Assembly: GCA_012932295.1 (NCBI GenBank)
Contig: JAAONU010000078.1
Coordinates: 186,001 to 250,000, forward strand
Source: Cyclina sinensis
Lineage: Eukaryota > Mollusca > Bivalvia > Venerida > Veneridae
Length of the DNA: 64,000 nt
Direction: 5' to 3'
Notes under the pieces: model-generated
Databases searched by the model: none
What the model was told of the DNA's origin: nothing
The model's input: only the letters and a program-made list of their open reading frames with translations
Made by a program: the position numbers and the translations under genes
In this document: positions 24,305 to 36,895 of the stretch, in pieces
Position numbering within the stretch: the first letter of the stretch is position 1
Layout of the letters: each line of letters begins with the position of its first letter

Positions 24305-27300
24305 TCAGTTTTCATTTAATTGTTGCAGCGATGGAAACAGAAAGTCAAAAGAACCTGGCATGGCACTGTTCAAGGCCTCGGTTGCAGTTTTATAGAATTT
24401 CTCTTTAACATCCATCAGCTGTCTTCTTCTCTTTTCGGTAATAGTTTGTTCTTTAAAGAACTGAAGTTGTGCCTCCCAGACTTTTTCTTGAGTTATCTTG
24501 GGCCTGCCAAATTACAGAAAAAGGTATAAAGACTTTGAAAACAATATGAAACAAGAACTGTCACTGTAAGATGACAATGCCCCCATTCATCCAAACATTA
24601 CAGGAATGATCAGTACCAAGTCTAGTTGTGCGTAGCATCAGCATTTTCCAGTTCAATGATTTATGTCAGAGTTATGGCCCTTTAATGATATTAATTTTTA
24701 AAGTTTGACAGGACCACTTTTCTGATACTACTGAAGCAATTCAAATGAAATGTTACAGGATTGTTCGGTACCTCAAGTACTTGTGCACGTCTAACAGGTT
24801 TTTCAGTTGAATGATTTTTGGCCGAGTTATGGCCCTTGAATAAAAAAATGCGTTTTAGCCTACAAACTGTCCAATCACCTCTAAATACTACTGTTTAATT
24901 GGCTATTATCAGGCGACACATGTGATCACTGATCGCCCTTGTTTTCTCATAGGAGGAAATATGGAAGCGTCCGAGTGCACTGCTTAGTTACTATCTAGGT
25001 CAACATCAGTAATCATTGAATTCTGAACTTTATTTTTTTGCAGTAATGACAATTTAAGCTTATCTTTTCAAGTGTTCCTTATCTGACAGAAAATGAAACA
25101 TCGTTTTAACTAAAGTATATGCAATATACATCATAGTGTCCATACTACAAATATTGACTGACTAATTAGAGATTTCAATTGAACTTAATGCCAAAAACTG
25201 AGATATCTATGAATGTATGTGAAATTTTTCTGATTTAAACCTTCAATTGTCTTTGCAGTTGGAATTAAATGATTGTTACCTTTTTCTGCTTGGGACTTTA
25301 CACAACCTAGTAGAATTACTCTTCTCTTGGCTACTCTGGCTTGCCGGAACATTCTGTAAAAAGTAAAGTTGCATTTAACTGTGATTACCAATAACAATAA
25401 TGTAAATTAAAATACAGCTTTAACAGTATTCATAATTTCGATAAGCCATAGACCTAATGCTTATATTCATCTTGTCAAGCATAAAAGCATAATTTTATTA
25501 ATTTAATTAAGTATTGAACTTTTAATAATTGAAGTTCCACATACATGTATCAGTGCTAAACAAGCTAGCACCTTGTTTACCAATTAGGAAATCTCCTTTA
25601 AAAAGAGTACTCTCTTTGCCGCTTATAACATTTATAAAATAAAGGCAATTTGGGTCATAACGGCTACAGACGAAGACGGTTCTATCCAAGACGACCAATG
25701 TGCACAGAAATGACATTGTCGAGGCAGAAGTTTGGCAATTACGGTCCAGACCAAACAGAATAAGTTCGACATGAGCAAAAAACATTTCCTCAAGTACTAA
25801 ATCAATACTGCTACAATACTCACGATGGGCCGTATTGGATTTTAGCCGTTTTACCCGACACCAGTTAAGGTGTAGATCTACTATATTGTATGTTACCATA
25901 CCAATACACTTCGGTATACCGTACCTCATTAATGACTTCAACATCTACGTTATTTGGATGTATGATTTCAAGTCCACTTGCTATAGTTACACTTGAACCT
26001 GTTGATATAAATATACATCGTTTAATTATATTACATTGAGGCCATTCACCGAATCAGCTTTCAAACTATTGAAAATTTTCCTGCCACAGAAGGGTTTCAG
26101 AATAAGAAAATGAACAACAACGAAGTATACTACCTGCATTACAAGTTTCCTCCGAGAGTTCTGTGGATGAAGATGATGAGGTCTTCGGCACTGGCGTAAT
26201 CCTCTCTGACTCTACAATGCAACTGGTCTTCTTGGGGCCTACGAAATATATATGTTCTGACAGACTAGGAGGATTCGCCACCGCATTGTTTTAAAATAAA
26301 TGTATACGTAGCTTATTAAAAATGGAGATTTTACAATGTAAGACACGATGATTTAAGTATTAATCAGTTCATGGAATATCTATATCAATGCTAAAGTCCG
26401 TCGCAGTGAAGCATTCCCCTATTATATTTACTGTTATTTTGCTTTTGCAGCAAATTTATTTTTAATAATGCCATCTTTGGAGAAAATAACCCACTGTTCA
26501 AATAAATCTGGTGATTACTGGATTATTTATAAGGAATTAATGGGACTATGGATGGGCCTCAATCGAAATGCATATGTTTGATTTTAACATGTAAATTCCG
26601 GACTTTAACCGAGTAATCGGTAACACTCAATTCAGGACTGGACAATTAAATCCTGTTTTAAACTCTGCAATTATTACAATATATCAGAGAGAAGATAAAG
26701 TTTTAAACATTGTTTGATATTGTAGCAAGTTACATGGAATGACACAGGATGTCTGGTCACGGGGCGCTGACCTTTTTAAGTTCAGTGAAGCATGGGGAAT
26801 ATGTTCTACACAACCCTCTTTTATAATAGAAAAAGCCACAGATGTAACAGGCGGAAGAGAACCTAAGCAGATAAAATATGAAACTCATAACGAGTTCTTA
26901 CTCTCCTGAACCATATTTTTCATTTTTTGAAGATGTGTATGTTGTTCCTGCTTGATGAATACATGTAAGTTAAATATTTACTTCAGTTCATTGCGATAAC
27001 ATTTGTACTCACGTGTGAAATAAAATTTTATTAGAACGAGGCTTGGGTGACTCCGTCTATATTTAGAAACATAACATTGCAGACGATACAAGGGATTACC
27101 CATTGTCTTTAATCAAATTATGCAAATTAAATGATTTTTCCTCCGTGATTTGTATCCATCGAAAAAAAAAAGAAGAAAAAGAATTTTAGACATTACTTAC
27201 ACATTGCAATTTCTGTCTCCAGCCCATCTTCTATTCCAGTGAAGTTTTCATTTCCACTATTTATTTCTATTACTTCTTTTATAACCCCCTTAGGTGATTC

Positions 27301-27609
27301 CATTGGTGGGCCACCCCCAGTTTTATAGAAGGACTGCCTATACAGGGAATTTGTTTGTTTTGAGACCCTTGACAAATTGCCCCATTTAATCTTCACCTCT
27401 TTTACAGATCTATGGGCAGTTCCCAGTTCTGAAAGTTTGGTGGCAATTTCCTCCCACAATTTGTTTTTGACATGATTTGGAACCTTCGTTCCCTCAAGAA
27501 TAGATTGAACCTTCTTATACTCAGAGAGTAGTAAGGCAATTTCCTTGCAACTAAAATTGGTGCCTCTAGACCTCTTCTTTTTAATAATAGGTGATTCACT
27601 TTCAGCCAT
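24305..27609 (-). CDS. Harbinger Myb/SANT-like DNA-binding protein (5 exons)
   Basis: Minus-strand exons inferred at 27609-27201, 26238-26134, 25998-25925, 25353-25280 and 24503-24305, together 861 nt or 286 residues plus stop. Phases agree across every GT-AG junction; the two 74-nt exons are needed to keep frame. Residues 10-15 (KKKRSR) look like a nuclear localisation signal. Residues ~17-82 form a Myb/SANT-like trihelix domain with W52 and W76 in the hydrophobic core; the first core position is F19. A Ser/Glu-rich linker follows, then a charged helix (FFKEQTITEKRRRQLMDVKE) likely to mediate oligomerisation or transposase contact. In Harbinger elements this protein carries the transposase into the nucleus and binds the ends; NAIF1 is the domesticated vertebrate relative. 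The last three exons are inferred by eye and need transcript support. Confidence 0.82.
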
Positions 27610-27659
27610 TTTGTTTTTTTTGCTACAGGAAATACCAGTTGTGAATTATGGGATTGACA

Positions 27660-27852
27660 GTACTAATTTTTTTGCGTTAAGCATTTAACGAACCGTTAAG
27701 ATATTTAACGATTCGTTAACTAACAAGACAATTAACGCATCTTTGAACAACCCAAAACTTAACGATTCGTTAACTAACGAAAAACTTAAAAAGTTAACGA
27801 AGATTTAGTTAACGAATCGTTAAAGTTAACGAAAGTTTTGAACAACTGGGCC
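27660..27852. repeat. Right terminal inverted repeat and CGTTA-rich subterminal zone
   Basis: The terminus (27827-27852) mirrors the left end perfectly for 26 bp. About 13 TAACG/CGTTA words lie inside it, several as TTAACGATTCGTTAA palindromes. Density is similar to the left end although the arrangement differs. Confidence 0.85.
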
Positions 27853-27855
27853 ATA

Positions 27856-28508
27856 GTCTAGTTTTGGTGGAAATTTCTTTGTGGATGTATTTTGACATTT
27901 TAGTGGAAAAGATAAGAGAGGTTATTATGTTCGGTGAAGTGCAACACACTACCAATTTGACTAGTATTACCAGGTTAGAGAAGTTTTATTTGAGGCACAT
28001 ACATACATAATCCTGGGTTTTTCTAATAAGATTTCATAATGAGCACTCGTGACAAGAAAAATCTTAGAAGATAAATAACCAGGACGGTTTCCTTATGTTA
28101 TGTCGGTGCTATCATGATAATTCTTTAAATATGGGGATGGATTTGTAATCTAAAATGGGCCTGGTTAGGTGTGATAATGCGTGACATTATTTTTAGTCAG
28201 ATGAAACTTATTCAGTATATCAAGTCTAAAAAATTAATTGCAATATTTATTTTTCATGAAATACATGGAAGTCAATTTGCACTCTAATAAAGCATGTCTA
28301 TACGTTATTTAGCACATATCAATTTCCCCTTTAACTTTGATATATAATTTTTATAGTTACGAGGCAACATACAAAGTTATATGTTTTATATACAAAACAA
28401 TAAGTCATACCATTGCTGGCATACACAAAATACAGTCGAAACATTATTTAGTTTGGACATGTGTATTTTTCTTTTAGAGAATTTTCACGTTCAAATCATG
28501 TTTAGAAA
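27856..28508. other. Stretch without a recognisable gene
   Basis: Host flank between two transposons; no exon or RNA gene recognised. Confidence 0.5.
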
Positions 28509-28510
28509 TA

Positions 28511-29167
28511 AAGAAGAACCCGTCCAAACTGGACCGCCTCTTATTCAGGCCCCTCTATATTGGCTGAATTGGCCGGTCCCGCTATTTTCTCAATAAAAGT
28601 TACCCCTACAAACCGGATACCACTGCATTCCAGATAGGGGACGATTTTGGAAAAACATTAGTCAGTTTCAACCTAAATCTACCTTTGAACACCGGTCATG
28701 ACTTCCCCTGGCTAAAAGTCAGTCATGCATTTTTTATTTTCAAAAAATTGAGATCGCTTGCAATTATCACGCTATAGTATTTTTATCACGACGCTTACTT
28801 TGATGACTCATCGATAAAAATGTCAATTTGTGAAAAACGTCTTAATAATCAATAAAGATTATAAGAATGTAATTTTTATGATTTATACGATTTGTACTGC
28901 CTTAAAACGACCATTTAATGTTTATTTTATTTTACTAATTACCAAGTGACTGGAATATTATCGAAAGCAGCATAAAACACCAAACAAAATTCTTTTGTAT
29001 TGCACTGAACCATGACAATGGTGCAGCTGTCATCAATAAATGCTGTCATGCAACCCATGTGTAGGTCTCTGTTTCCAAAATATAGAACACTTCTCCAAAC
29101 CAGATACCCCTCCATAACGGACAAAGGGCCCGGTCCCAAACTCGTACTGTGTTGAGGGGTTCTACTG
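28511..29167. mobile_element. Decayed Tigger/pogo-like MITE
   Basis: The right end, read on the minus strand, begins CAGTAGAACCCCTC and is flanked by TA (29168-29169); the left end begins AAGAAGAACCCG after TA (28509-28510). Both ends then carry GGACCG/GGGACCGGG and CCCCTCTATAT/TATCTGG-type words. A TA target duplication and CAGT-like ends fit the Tigger/pogo branch of Tc1/mariner. It is about 657 bp long with no transposase. The arms are strongly diverged. Confidence 0.45.
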
Positions 29168-29169
29168 TA

Positions 29170-29842
29170 CTAAAATTGTAATAATGAGGCTAACACTCCT
29201 CTCATTTTGAGAACTGCTTTGACTACAATTTCAAAACCACTGCTAAAGGATTAAAACTAATAAATCAGTTTACATAAAGAAATGGGTTGAAACAGAGAAG
29301 TGATAGAAATAAGAACAAACAATTTTTACTGAATGAATAAAGGCATTTGGAATATAAAGTACTAAAATATCTATCCAGACGGTAAATTGAATAGATGCTG
29401 CACTTTGCTGTTTAATGTAAGACCGAGCTCACAATTAACCGTGTCACTGGTTTTGTTTACACATGAATTACAATTTTTGAGTTCACTAAAAAGGTTTCAC
29501 TTGCATAAACAGTAAATTTCTTCTCGGAATTTATTGACATAATTCTTTAATGTAATATATGAAGCTGACATAGACGATACAGACTATCAGAGAACATAAA
29601 TAGAAAATAAGAAAACTGTACCTTTTTTCAGATACTTGATTTATTCGCCCCTCCTAGCCGTTCTGAATAAAAGCAAAATATTAAGCGGGTTGTTATAGAA
29701 ATTCTATCTGCTACGGATATAACAGATCATATTTACGAAAATGCACGCAGCAAGTAAATATCAGAGTTAAGGATCCAAGTGCTGATAAAACCCGTGTATT
29801 TATTAAATAAACTTGAGCAATCGAGAAAATGGCTAGCGCTAG
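29170..29842. other. Stretch without a recognisable gene
   Basis: No exon or repeat recognised, except the 12-bp palindrome GCTAGCGCTAGC at 29832-29843 that abuts the next element. Confidence 0.5.
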
Positions 29843-29845
29843 CAA

Positions 29846-30115
29846 CACTGCGAAAAATATTTAGATATACGGGAGTGAACGGAATTTCGTATATCATTAA
29901 TATACGGGTAAAAATACGGAAAACATAAAATACGGAGGTGTACGGTGTCGTATATTCAGCAAATCCGTATATGACCAAAATACGGTGTTCCGTATACTTA
30001 CAAAATACGGAAAACTAGATATACGGTGTCCGTATTTTTCTAAAATACGGGAACGTCATAATAAGTCCGTATATTACTAAAATACGGCATCCCGTATTCT
30101 TACAAATACGTGAAT
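29846..30115. repeat. Left subterminal ATACGG/CCGTAT array
   Basis: About 14 occurrences of ATACGG or CCGTAT in ~250 bp, often as ATACGG-N3/4-CCGTAT palindromes (for example near 29969 and 30023). Diverged copies continue at 30190-30240 and 30600-30665. Confidence 0.85.
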
Positions 30116-30790
30116 CTAAAAAGACTGCATATTCATGAACAGTCGTATACTGCTTAACTACATATCTCCCTTTATTTGAAAGTTAAGAAAACAAGAATCA
30201 ATGTACTTTTCGTATATACTGAAATACGGGTTTCAGTAAACTGCTCAAATCTGGTGTTCTATAAATTTGTAAATAATGGAACCTATTATGTGTCTAAAAC
30301 ACGATAGTTTTTCCAAATGTTACTCGAATGCGGCATTCCGTATGCTTAAAAATTTGGAAATATGTGAAATGGTTCGGAGGTCATTATTTTCAAGAAGGAA
30401 CATCTGTAGAAAACTACTGATTGAGAAGTCATCAAATAAAAAATGTATCTGTAAACTCGAAAAGTAATGATTATTATAATAATTATTTGATTATTTAGAT
30501 TATAATTGAATAAGACGGGCATATCAAATCAAGTCAGAGCAGTAAGGGTTTCTGTATATTTGCTAATAAGTGAAACTTTGAAATACTATTCAGTATATTC
30601 CTGAAATACGGGAGTGTGCTTGCAAGTCCGTATATTACTCGAATACTGCATTCCGTATATTTGAAAATACGAAAATAATATCGGTCATAGTTACACAGTT
30701 ACAGTTATATAGATTTATAATGACTAGTTGAAACTAAGGATTTTTATATAGCAAAATGTTGTCTTTTTGTAATAATGAATAATGTTTTTC

Positions 30791-30815
30791 TTTTTTTTTT
30801 TTGGGGGGGGGGGGG
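30791..30815. repeat. T12-G13 homopolymer junction
   Basis: Twelve T followed directly by thirteen G. It has G-quadruplex or slippage potential; base calls in such runs are often unreliable. Confidence 0.9.
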
Positions 30816-33194
30816 CAGGGTTCTGTTATAAAGCTAAATTCCACTCTTGATTTAATGCCGGATATAGATCATAATTCAATGCAGGCGTCTCAAACTTGAA
30901 AACGAAATTAAAATGAAGCCGACATAACTTTAATTAATCCGCCCGTGTCTATTTTCTAATTTTTATCTCCAAGATGATCAGTGATGTGCTTTATTATCTT
31001 AACCAAATTGCAGTATTGGATTATTAAAGCCGGATATGGATCATAGTTTACAGCGGGGTTTTCACGTTTTTACCTAAATTTAATCAAACTGTGTCTCTTG
31101 TTAAAATTTTCTTAACTGGCTGATCTAATATTGCGTAACAGTGATGTACTTTATTGTCTTAAAACAATATTGCAATTTAACGGTGATATTATCTACACTT
31201 AAAATGTGCTCTTTCGTCTCAGGTCTGCCTGTGCTTCTGTCTTTTTGAAGGAAAATAAAACCATAATGACTTTTAAAAATTAAACAAAAAGTAGCAGGTT
31301 CAATTATTCTTGAAAAGACCTTCTGTTGAAATAATTAGTTTGCCTTTGCATTGATTACATCAAACATGTAGATCTAAACAGTCATGTTTTTGGTTAGACA
31401 TCTTTTTTTCACCTATGATGAAACATGATTACTTATAAACAGCAAAGAAATTTAAGCCAGTAATACAACATTTAAGATTTTGCTTTAGAAAGTTAAACAG
31501 CCTCATAACATTAAACTAGTTTAAACAGTTTGCTGTATGTTATAACAATAAACAAAAAGTTTTGTTTGTTATGAGATATCAATTATCAATTAACATATAG
31601 AACGAATAATCAATTTACAGTTACAATTTACTTAGACGAATCATAGATAACATCTCAATCTGATGAACTGTTAAATTAAACTCATGTGATATTCTCCGGT
31701 AGATTAATTCTTTTATTTTATCAAAATTTCACGAAAAACTGCTTTTAAGAAGTACATGTTTCTATCTTAAAAAGAAATCTGAATAAAAGGGTACAGTTAC
31801 ATGGGTGTCGTAATTATTTTGTTTTCCGTAGTACATTAAATGTACCAACAATAATATTAGAAATAAGAAAAAAGAAAGCAAACGTTTTATTTGTAAGATC
31901 AATATCTTACAAACGTGTGCATTGAAGCTATTATTTTTTTCTGCAAACATAAACTCGAATGCTGTACATATCAATATTTTGCACACACACAAAAATCCGA
32001 AATGCAAGAAATAAATATTAGAGAAAATGTCCATTCAGCAGTAGATGCTAAATTTAATATAACAATCAGGAACAATTGAAGACCATATGTTATAGCCTTC
32101 GGGCATTTTCTCAAGATCAAAATTTGTTACTAAAGTGTTTTACTGTGACTGATCAAGGAACACCGACAATGACAATTAAGTTATTATAACGGTGACTTTA
32201 ACGGTGACTTATCAAAACAAAGCCAGTATGTCACCCCCATATTACGTAACTACATCCCTTCACCACAGGACACCGCGAAAGACAAAAGAGTGTGAAAATA
32301 ATAGAAGCGCTAAATAATGCACATTTATTGTCAAGTATTGTTTGAAATTTTATCATTGAATAAAACAAGTTTTTGTTAACATTCTACATCAACATGCGGT
32401 TGATGAGCGAAATGTTTAATTTTGTCCATTTTGTAAACTTTTAGAGGTGTTTAAATAATTGAAATCATATTTTCAACTTTTAAAAAGGAACAGTAATATG
32501 TGTTTTACACAACTCAATCTTTAATTTTGAACGGTCGATGGTCTTTATTCACCGTCTTTCATGTATTTAATAATTCAAGTTAATAATATGTTCAAGTCAG
32601 GAATAAAACATACAGAAAAGTAATAATAATACAATTAAATGCTGTCACAAAATTCACGCGATAAAAGACAGCATGTCACCTTGAAATGTGCTGAAGTTAT
32701 ACAATGTTTTACGAGACTTAGGCATCATAGCGAAGTTAAGCAGTCTTTTAATGGCGGACAGTCACGTGACCTTCACAATGGCGGCGTTCAATTTATCAAT
32801 TATGGAACGGTCTGTATGTGCGCTATAATTTCAGAAGCAGATGTAAGATCTTCGGTAAAGATCAATATTCATACATTAAAAACAGCTTTTAAAAGGCTAA
32901 CAGTTTATATTGAAAGAGGTTCACTCAGTTATTATCATAATTTAGGCATCACACAAAGTCAGAGGTGTTTAAAGTCTTATTTTATTATTTGCAATGATAG
33001 GTTGTTTTTTTTTTCCTCTCAAGACTAGCCTTACAAGATAAATATTTTTTCGCAGGTGGATCGAGATACCAGGGTATTTTGACGACAACACCAACCAAGA
33101 ACCATATTCATCATTATTGTTATAAAAAATTATTTCCCCAAGACGAGAAAGAGAAATATTCTGTACCAGTCAGTGTAAAAGGCACATACCATGT

Positions 33195-33346
33195 GACCAG
33201 ATCGCCCCAATCAAAGGTAGCGTGGGTTTATTCCATGTGATCAATCCCACCAATCAAAGGAAGCGTGGGTTTATTTCATGTGATCAGATTGCACCAGTCA
33301 AGTAAAGCTTGTGTTCACCTATCCAATCATTTCTTTGGGCGCGAAA
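33195..33346 (+). promoter_or_regulatory. Promoter-like block: three CCAAT boxes and an E2F-like site
   Basis: CCAAT boxes occur at 33207-33211, 33250-33254 and 33323-33327; the first two sit in a ~43-bp repeat with AATCAAAGGWAGCGTGGGTT. TTTGGGCGCGAAA (33334-33346) matches the E2F consensus (TTTSSCGC). NF-Y/E2F pairing is classic for cell-cycle promoters in animals. A perfect AAG|GTAAGT donor lies 80 bp downstream, as expected for a first exon. Inference from motifs only. Confidence 0.5.
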
Positions 33347-33723
33347 TGGAAGAAGCGGATTTCAGCAATTCATGTCTCAAAAATTGCCCTTTATCGAAGT
33401 CTTCGTCGTTTTGAAAGTAAAATAAGGTAAGTCAAAGTTTTTGTATAATACTTTTCAGTTTTACTGAACGCATGCTTGGAACCAAATGCTTGATCATGTC
33501 CTGCAATGAATGGCTTATGATGATTTTTGTATTCTTCCGTTTTTAAACGGGTGTTAGTAAGTTCGGTAATTGCAAGGCCGGTAAATTGTTGTTCAACGTC
33601 AAAATTAAATTTCTTTTGCAGATATTAAACTGAATTTTGTTTTGAAAAATATTTTGATGTATTCAAATGACAAGCTACATTATGTTCACATAACCTTAGA
33701 GATAAAATTAGGAACGTATAATC

Positions 33724-34440
33724 AGAGACATAGATAGTTATCTATGTCTCTGGTATAATAATGTAGAAAGAGATAAAAGATTGTGTAGGGTATGCAATCA
33801 AGAAACTGTAGAATTAGAAGATAATTTTATATTATGTTGCTCAGGATACAGCTGTATAAGATCCAAACACTTAGGTCAATGTTCATGGTCTACTATACAA
33901 AAGTTCAATGCATTAACGTCATCTCAAAGTAAAAAAATTTTGTAATGTTTTTTATTATCTGTATACTTGTACTTTAATGCATGTAATTGTCATTGCTATT
34001 AGTTTTGTTTATTGAGTGTGTGTATATAAATGGCCAAAGGCAAATGTATTGCTTATACGAGATACAAAAATTTCCCAAGATCCCAAAATTTGCATGGCCC
34101 GATCTTAGAAAATTCACAAATCTTATGTTATCGAAAAACAGAGACATAGATGTAATATACGTCTCTGTCGAAAAAGAAGAAAAACGTTTTAGGAATTTTA
34201 GGAATTTGTAAATTTTTGAAAAAAGCGTATCATATAAGGAACACTTTTTAATAAAAACATATTTCGTTTATTACATTCCCATTATAAACTCAAATTACAT
34301 GTTAATGGATACCATATCTATCTTTTTGTTTATATGTGTGTGTTGCGAATGAACTATATTTGTAAAAATGTTTCACTGTGCATTAGCCAAAGACATGTTA
34401 TGTCGATTTGCTAATAAAGTTCGTTGTTGTTGTTGTCGTG
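33724..34440 (+). pseudogene. 5'-truncated LINE, 3' end of ORF2 plus 3' UTR
   Basis: The frame from about 33755 to the stop at 33943-33945 reads DKRLCRVCNQETVELEDNF and then ILCCSGYSCIR. This matches the cysteine-rich C-terminal segment of non-LTR retrotransposon ORF2 proteins (LCxxCN...EDExHFLLxCPxY). The following ~470 bp are 3' UTR, ending in AATAAA (34413-34418) and a (TTG)n tail near 34424-34436, a typical LINE terminus. Everything upstream of the C-terminus is missing, as expected for an incomplete reverse-transcription insertion. The clade is not determined. Confidence 0.68.
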
Positions 34441-36714
34441 CTGCTGATTGCCAATAAACTGAAACTGTCGTTACACTGCGAATGCTTCTGTTATAAAATA
34501 GTTTTTAATAGAGATAAGTGATAATTGAATGATTGTTTGATTTACTTTGTCATTCAAGAACATTCTATCTTGCTAATCTTTGAATCAACGTCGAAATCCA
34601 CCATGTATTCGTGAAAAAATAATACATTTATCACGAACATGATCTTTAAATATGAAAATTAGAAATTGATTTTTTTAAAACAAGATTACTCTTTGATTTA
34701 TGTTTTGAATTAAATTCTATTACTTTTAAACAGAATATGATGACAAGAGTACTGCTGGTCATTAGATGTATATCAAAATTTTAATAAAAAGAAGAATAAA
34801 AACAAGACTTTCTCTCTTGAATACCAAAATAAGCAAATTATCGCTTTTTTATGACGGCAATTTTCTTTCATAATTGGTAACATGATTTTATATAGTAAAA
34901 AAAACCCCAGAGAAATCGGTACCTAAAGAATATTGTTGTTAATTTTATATAGTTGAGATAGTGATAAAGTTGGTGTGAAAAGCGCCTTTGATGACCGATA
35001 TTAATTGGTGTTTTTTGTGCAATTTCTATAAATATATGGTTGTATATAAAAATATATTAATTAGTGATGTATCGAGTATTGATGTGTTGCGGTATATTGT
35101 AAAAGTTTTATATATTTTAAATGTGTTTTCATTTTAATACATTGTCGTTATTATCATAAACCGATTTAAATCAAAAGATCAAGCCGTAATCATTGAATAC
35201 ATTACTTCCTTCAGCGTCATTTTAAATGCGAAAAAGTAACTATGATTATAGAATTTTAGAGTCAGTTATAATAATTTTCATAATGATAATTGCATGACAA
35301 ACACATATTATATAATTACTTGCTGAGACAAATTTATAACCTATTTAACGACCGATACGTGTCGTTAGCACCTTTCTATGATCAGCAGTGTACCCAGTAT
35401 GCCTTTTCACACCTACTTTATCACCTTTATGGGTACATACAGTATTTTTATTGTTACCAATTTTTCCCTTTTTTTACTATATAAAATCATGTTACCGACA
35501 TTTCGGTAAATCATTTGCACATTAAGAGATAAGTGAGACTGAATAATTCTGTGAATAAGCCCTCATAGATAATTGATTATTTGGTTAAACATTCACAAAT
35601 GTCGGCAATTAGATAAGTAAGCACAGTTAAGCGATTATTTCATAATCGAAATCAATATTAAGAAAATTAAAGATTTTATTGATTAAAAAGACAAAATATG
35701 GTTTTATAAGACGCACTGGTAAAGATGTAAAATGTGTAACATCCTGTTCCTAGTTCCTTAACATGATTGACTAAAGATTTGTTTTTAATTGACAACGCAT
35801 GTACATACACTAAAAAGATTTTATAATTTCTTTAGAATAAATATTTTCATCGGCGCTAAGAACTCATAACGCTAATCAATAAACTAGTGTATATAACATA
35901 TTATGCAGAACAGAACATAACAATATTTTTTTATCAAGGTTTTTACATTGGGTATATCAAATGCTTTGTAGTCGGAAACAAAAGTTAAATGACTCCGGAA
36001 CAAGAAATTACTTTAGATTTGTCATACAGGAACAAAATCAGATAAAACATATAAAAAAAACCGAACAAGTAACTGCTGAGTTCGGTACGTTGTATTTAGC
36101 GATATTGTTTTGGGGAACCTATTTTATCAAAGTTATTCCTATAAATTAAGGGAAAAATTTCAACAAAAACAGTTTTGATTATGATGTTGTTATTGATCTT
36201 AAGACAGGAGTAAATCAAATTACCATGTCATTAATAAAGGTGTTGATTAGATGTTGTATGAACACATGGCCTGTTACAGTTAAATGTTTATCAAGCTAGA
36301 AAAGATTCACTGATAGGAAGGACATGAGTTTGCACACCGTTAGGTCAAAAACTTTTTTCTTCCATTCTAAAGGTGTATAGAAGCTTAAAATTATGTTGTT
36401 GTTTTTTCTGATGATTTTTTGATTTCTCTTTAATTTTAAGAAAAACAGCTACTTTAAGTAATAAGCGTTGTTCCCGTTTTTCACTTTCATAAATATATTT
36501 TCTTCAATGTCACATAACTAATTATTTTGTTAGTGGAATATAAATTTAAAATCTTTTTTTTACCCGTCTTCTATGAAACATAACATCCCTTCACGTGCTT
36601 CGACAGGTCACGTGCATCGCTCAGTAACGGTATATAATTCAATTTTTCAGAGAAATTTAGGACGAAGAATTAAATAAATCACATATTCAATATGCATGAA
36701 AATGATAATGGCAG

Positions 36715-36895
36715 TTATATTTACATTTCTTCTCCTTACTTATTTTTTCTTCGCTTTACTTATATTCACCTTACTTCTCCTTACTAATCTCTACGCATCA
36801 TTACTTTTTATCTTTACGCAACATTACTTATCTTTATGCATCCTTACTTCTTATTTGTCTTTATGCATCCATACTTCCTTACGTTTATGCACACC
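36715..36895. repeat. Pyrimidine-rich degenerate short repeat
   Basis: Irregular repetitions of CTTTATGCATCCTTACTTC and TTACTTATTTT-like words. It opens an 82-codon low-complexity hydrophobic frame that I regard as non-coding. Confidence 0.55.

Larger units (their letters stand above)
18900..27852. mobile_element. Apparently complete autonomous PIF/Harbinger transposon
   Basis: The 8953-bp element is bounded by 26-bp perfect terminal inverted repeats starting GGCCCAGTTGTTCAAAAC, with the 3-bp flank ATA on both sides (18897-18899, 27853-27855). PIF/Harbinger elements make 3-bp target duplications, usually TWA; ATA is close. It holds the two genes typical of the superfamily, a DDE transposase (plus strand) and a Myb/SANT-like protein (minus strand), arranged convergently with only 112 bp between stop codons. 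Both spliced frames read without internal stops and all junctions are GT-AG, so the copy could be functional. Its length comes largely from introns containing other repeats. Confidence 0.92.

Noticed and set aside
24320..24529. 69-codon plus-strand frame
   Set aside because: Antisense of the last Myb-like exon.
25522..25944. 140-codon minus-strand frame inside the Harbinger element
   Set aside because: It starts in another frame of the third Myb-like exon and runs through the predicted intron; no recognisable domain.
32639..33028. 129-codon plus-strand frame upstream of the CCAAT block
   Set aside because: No recognisable domain and no conserved start context; could be chance. AATGGCGG words nearby resemble YY1 sites but prove nothing.
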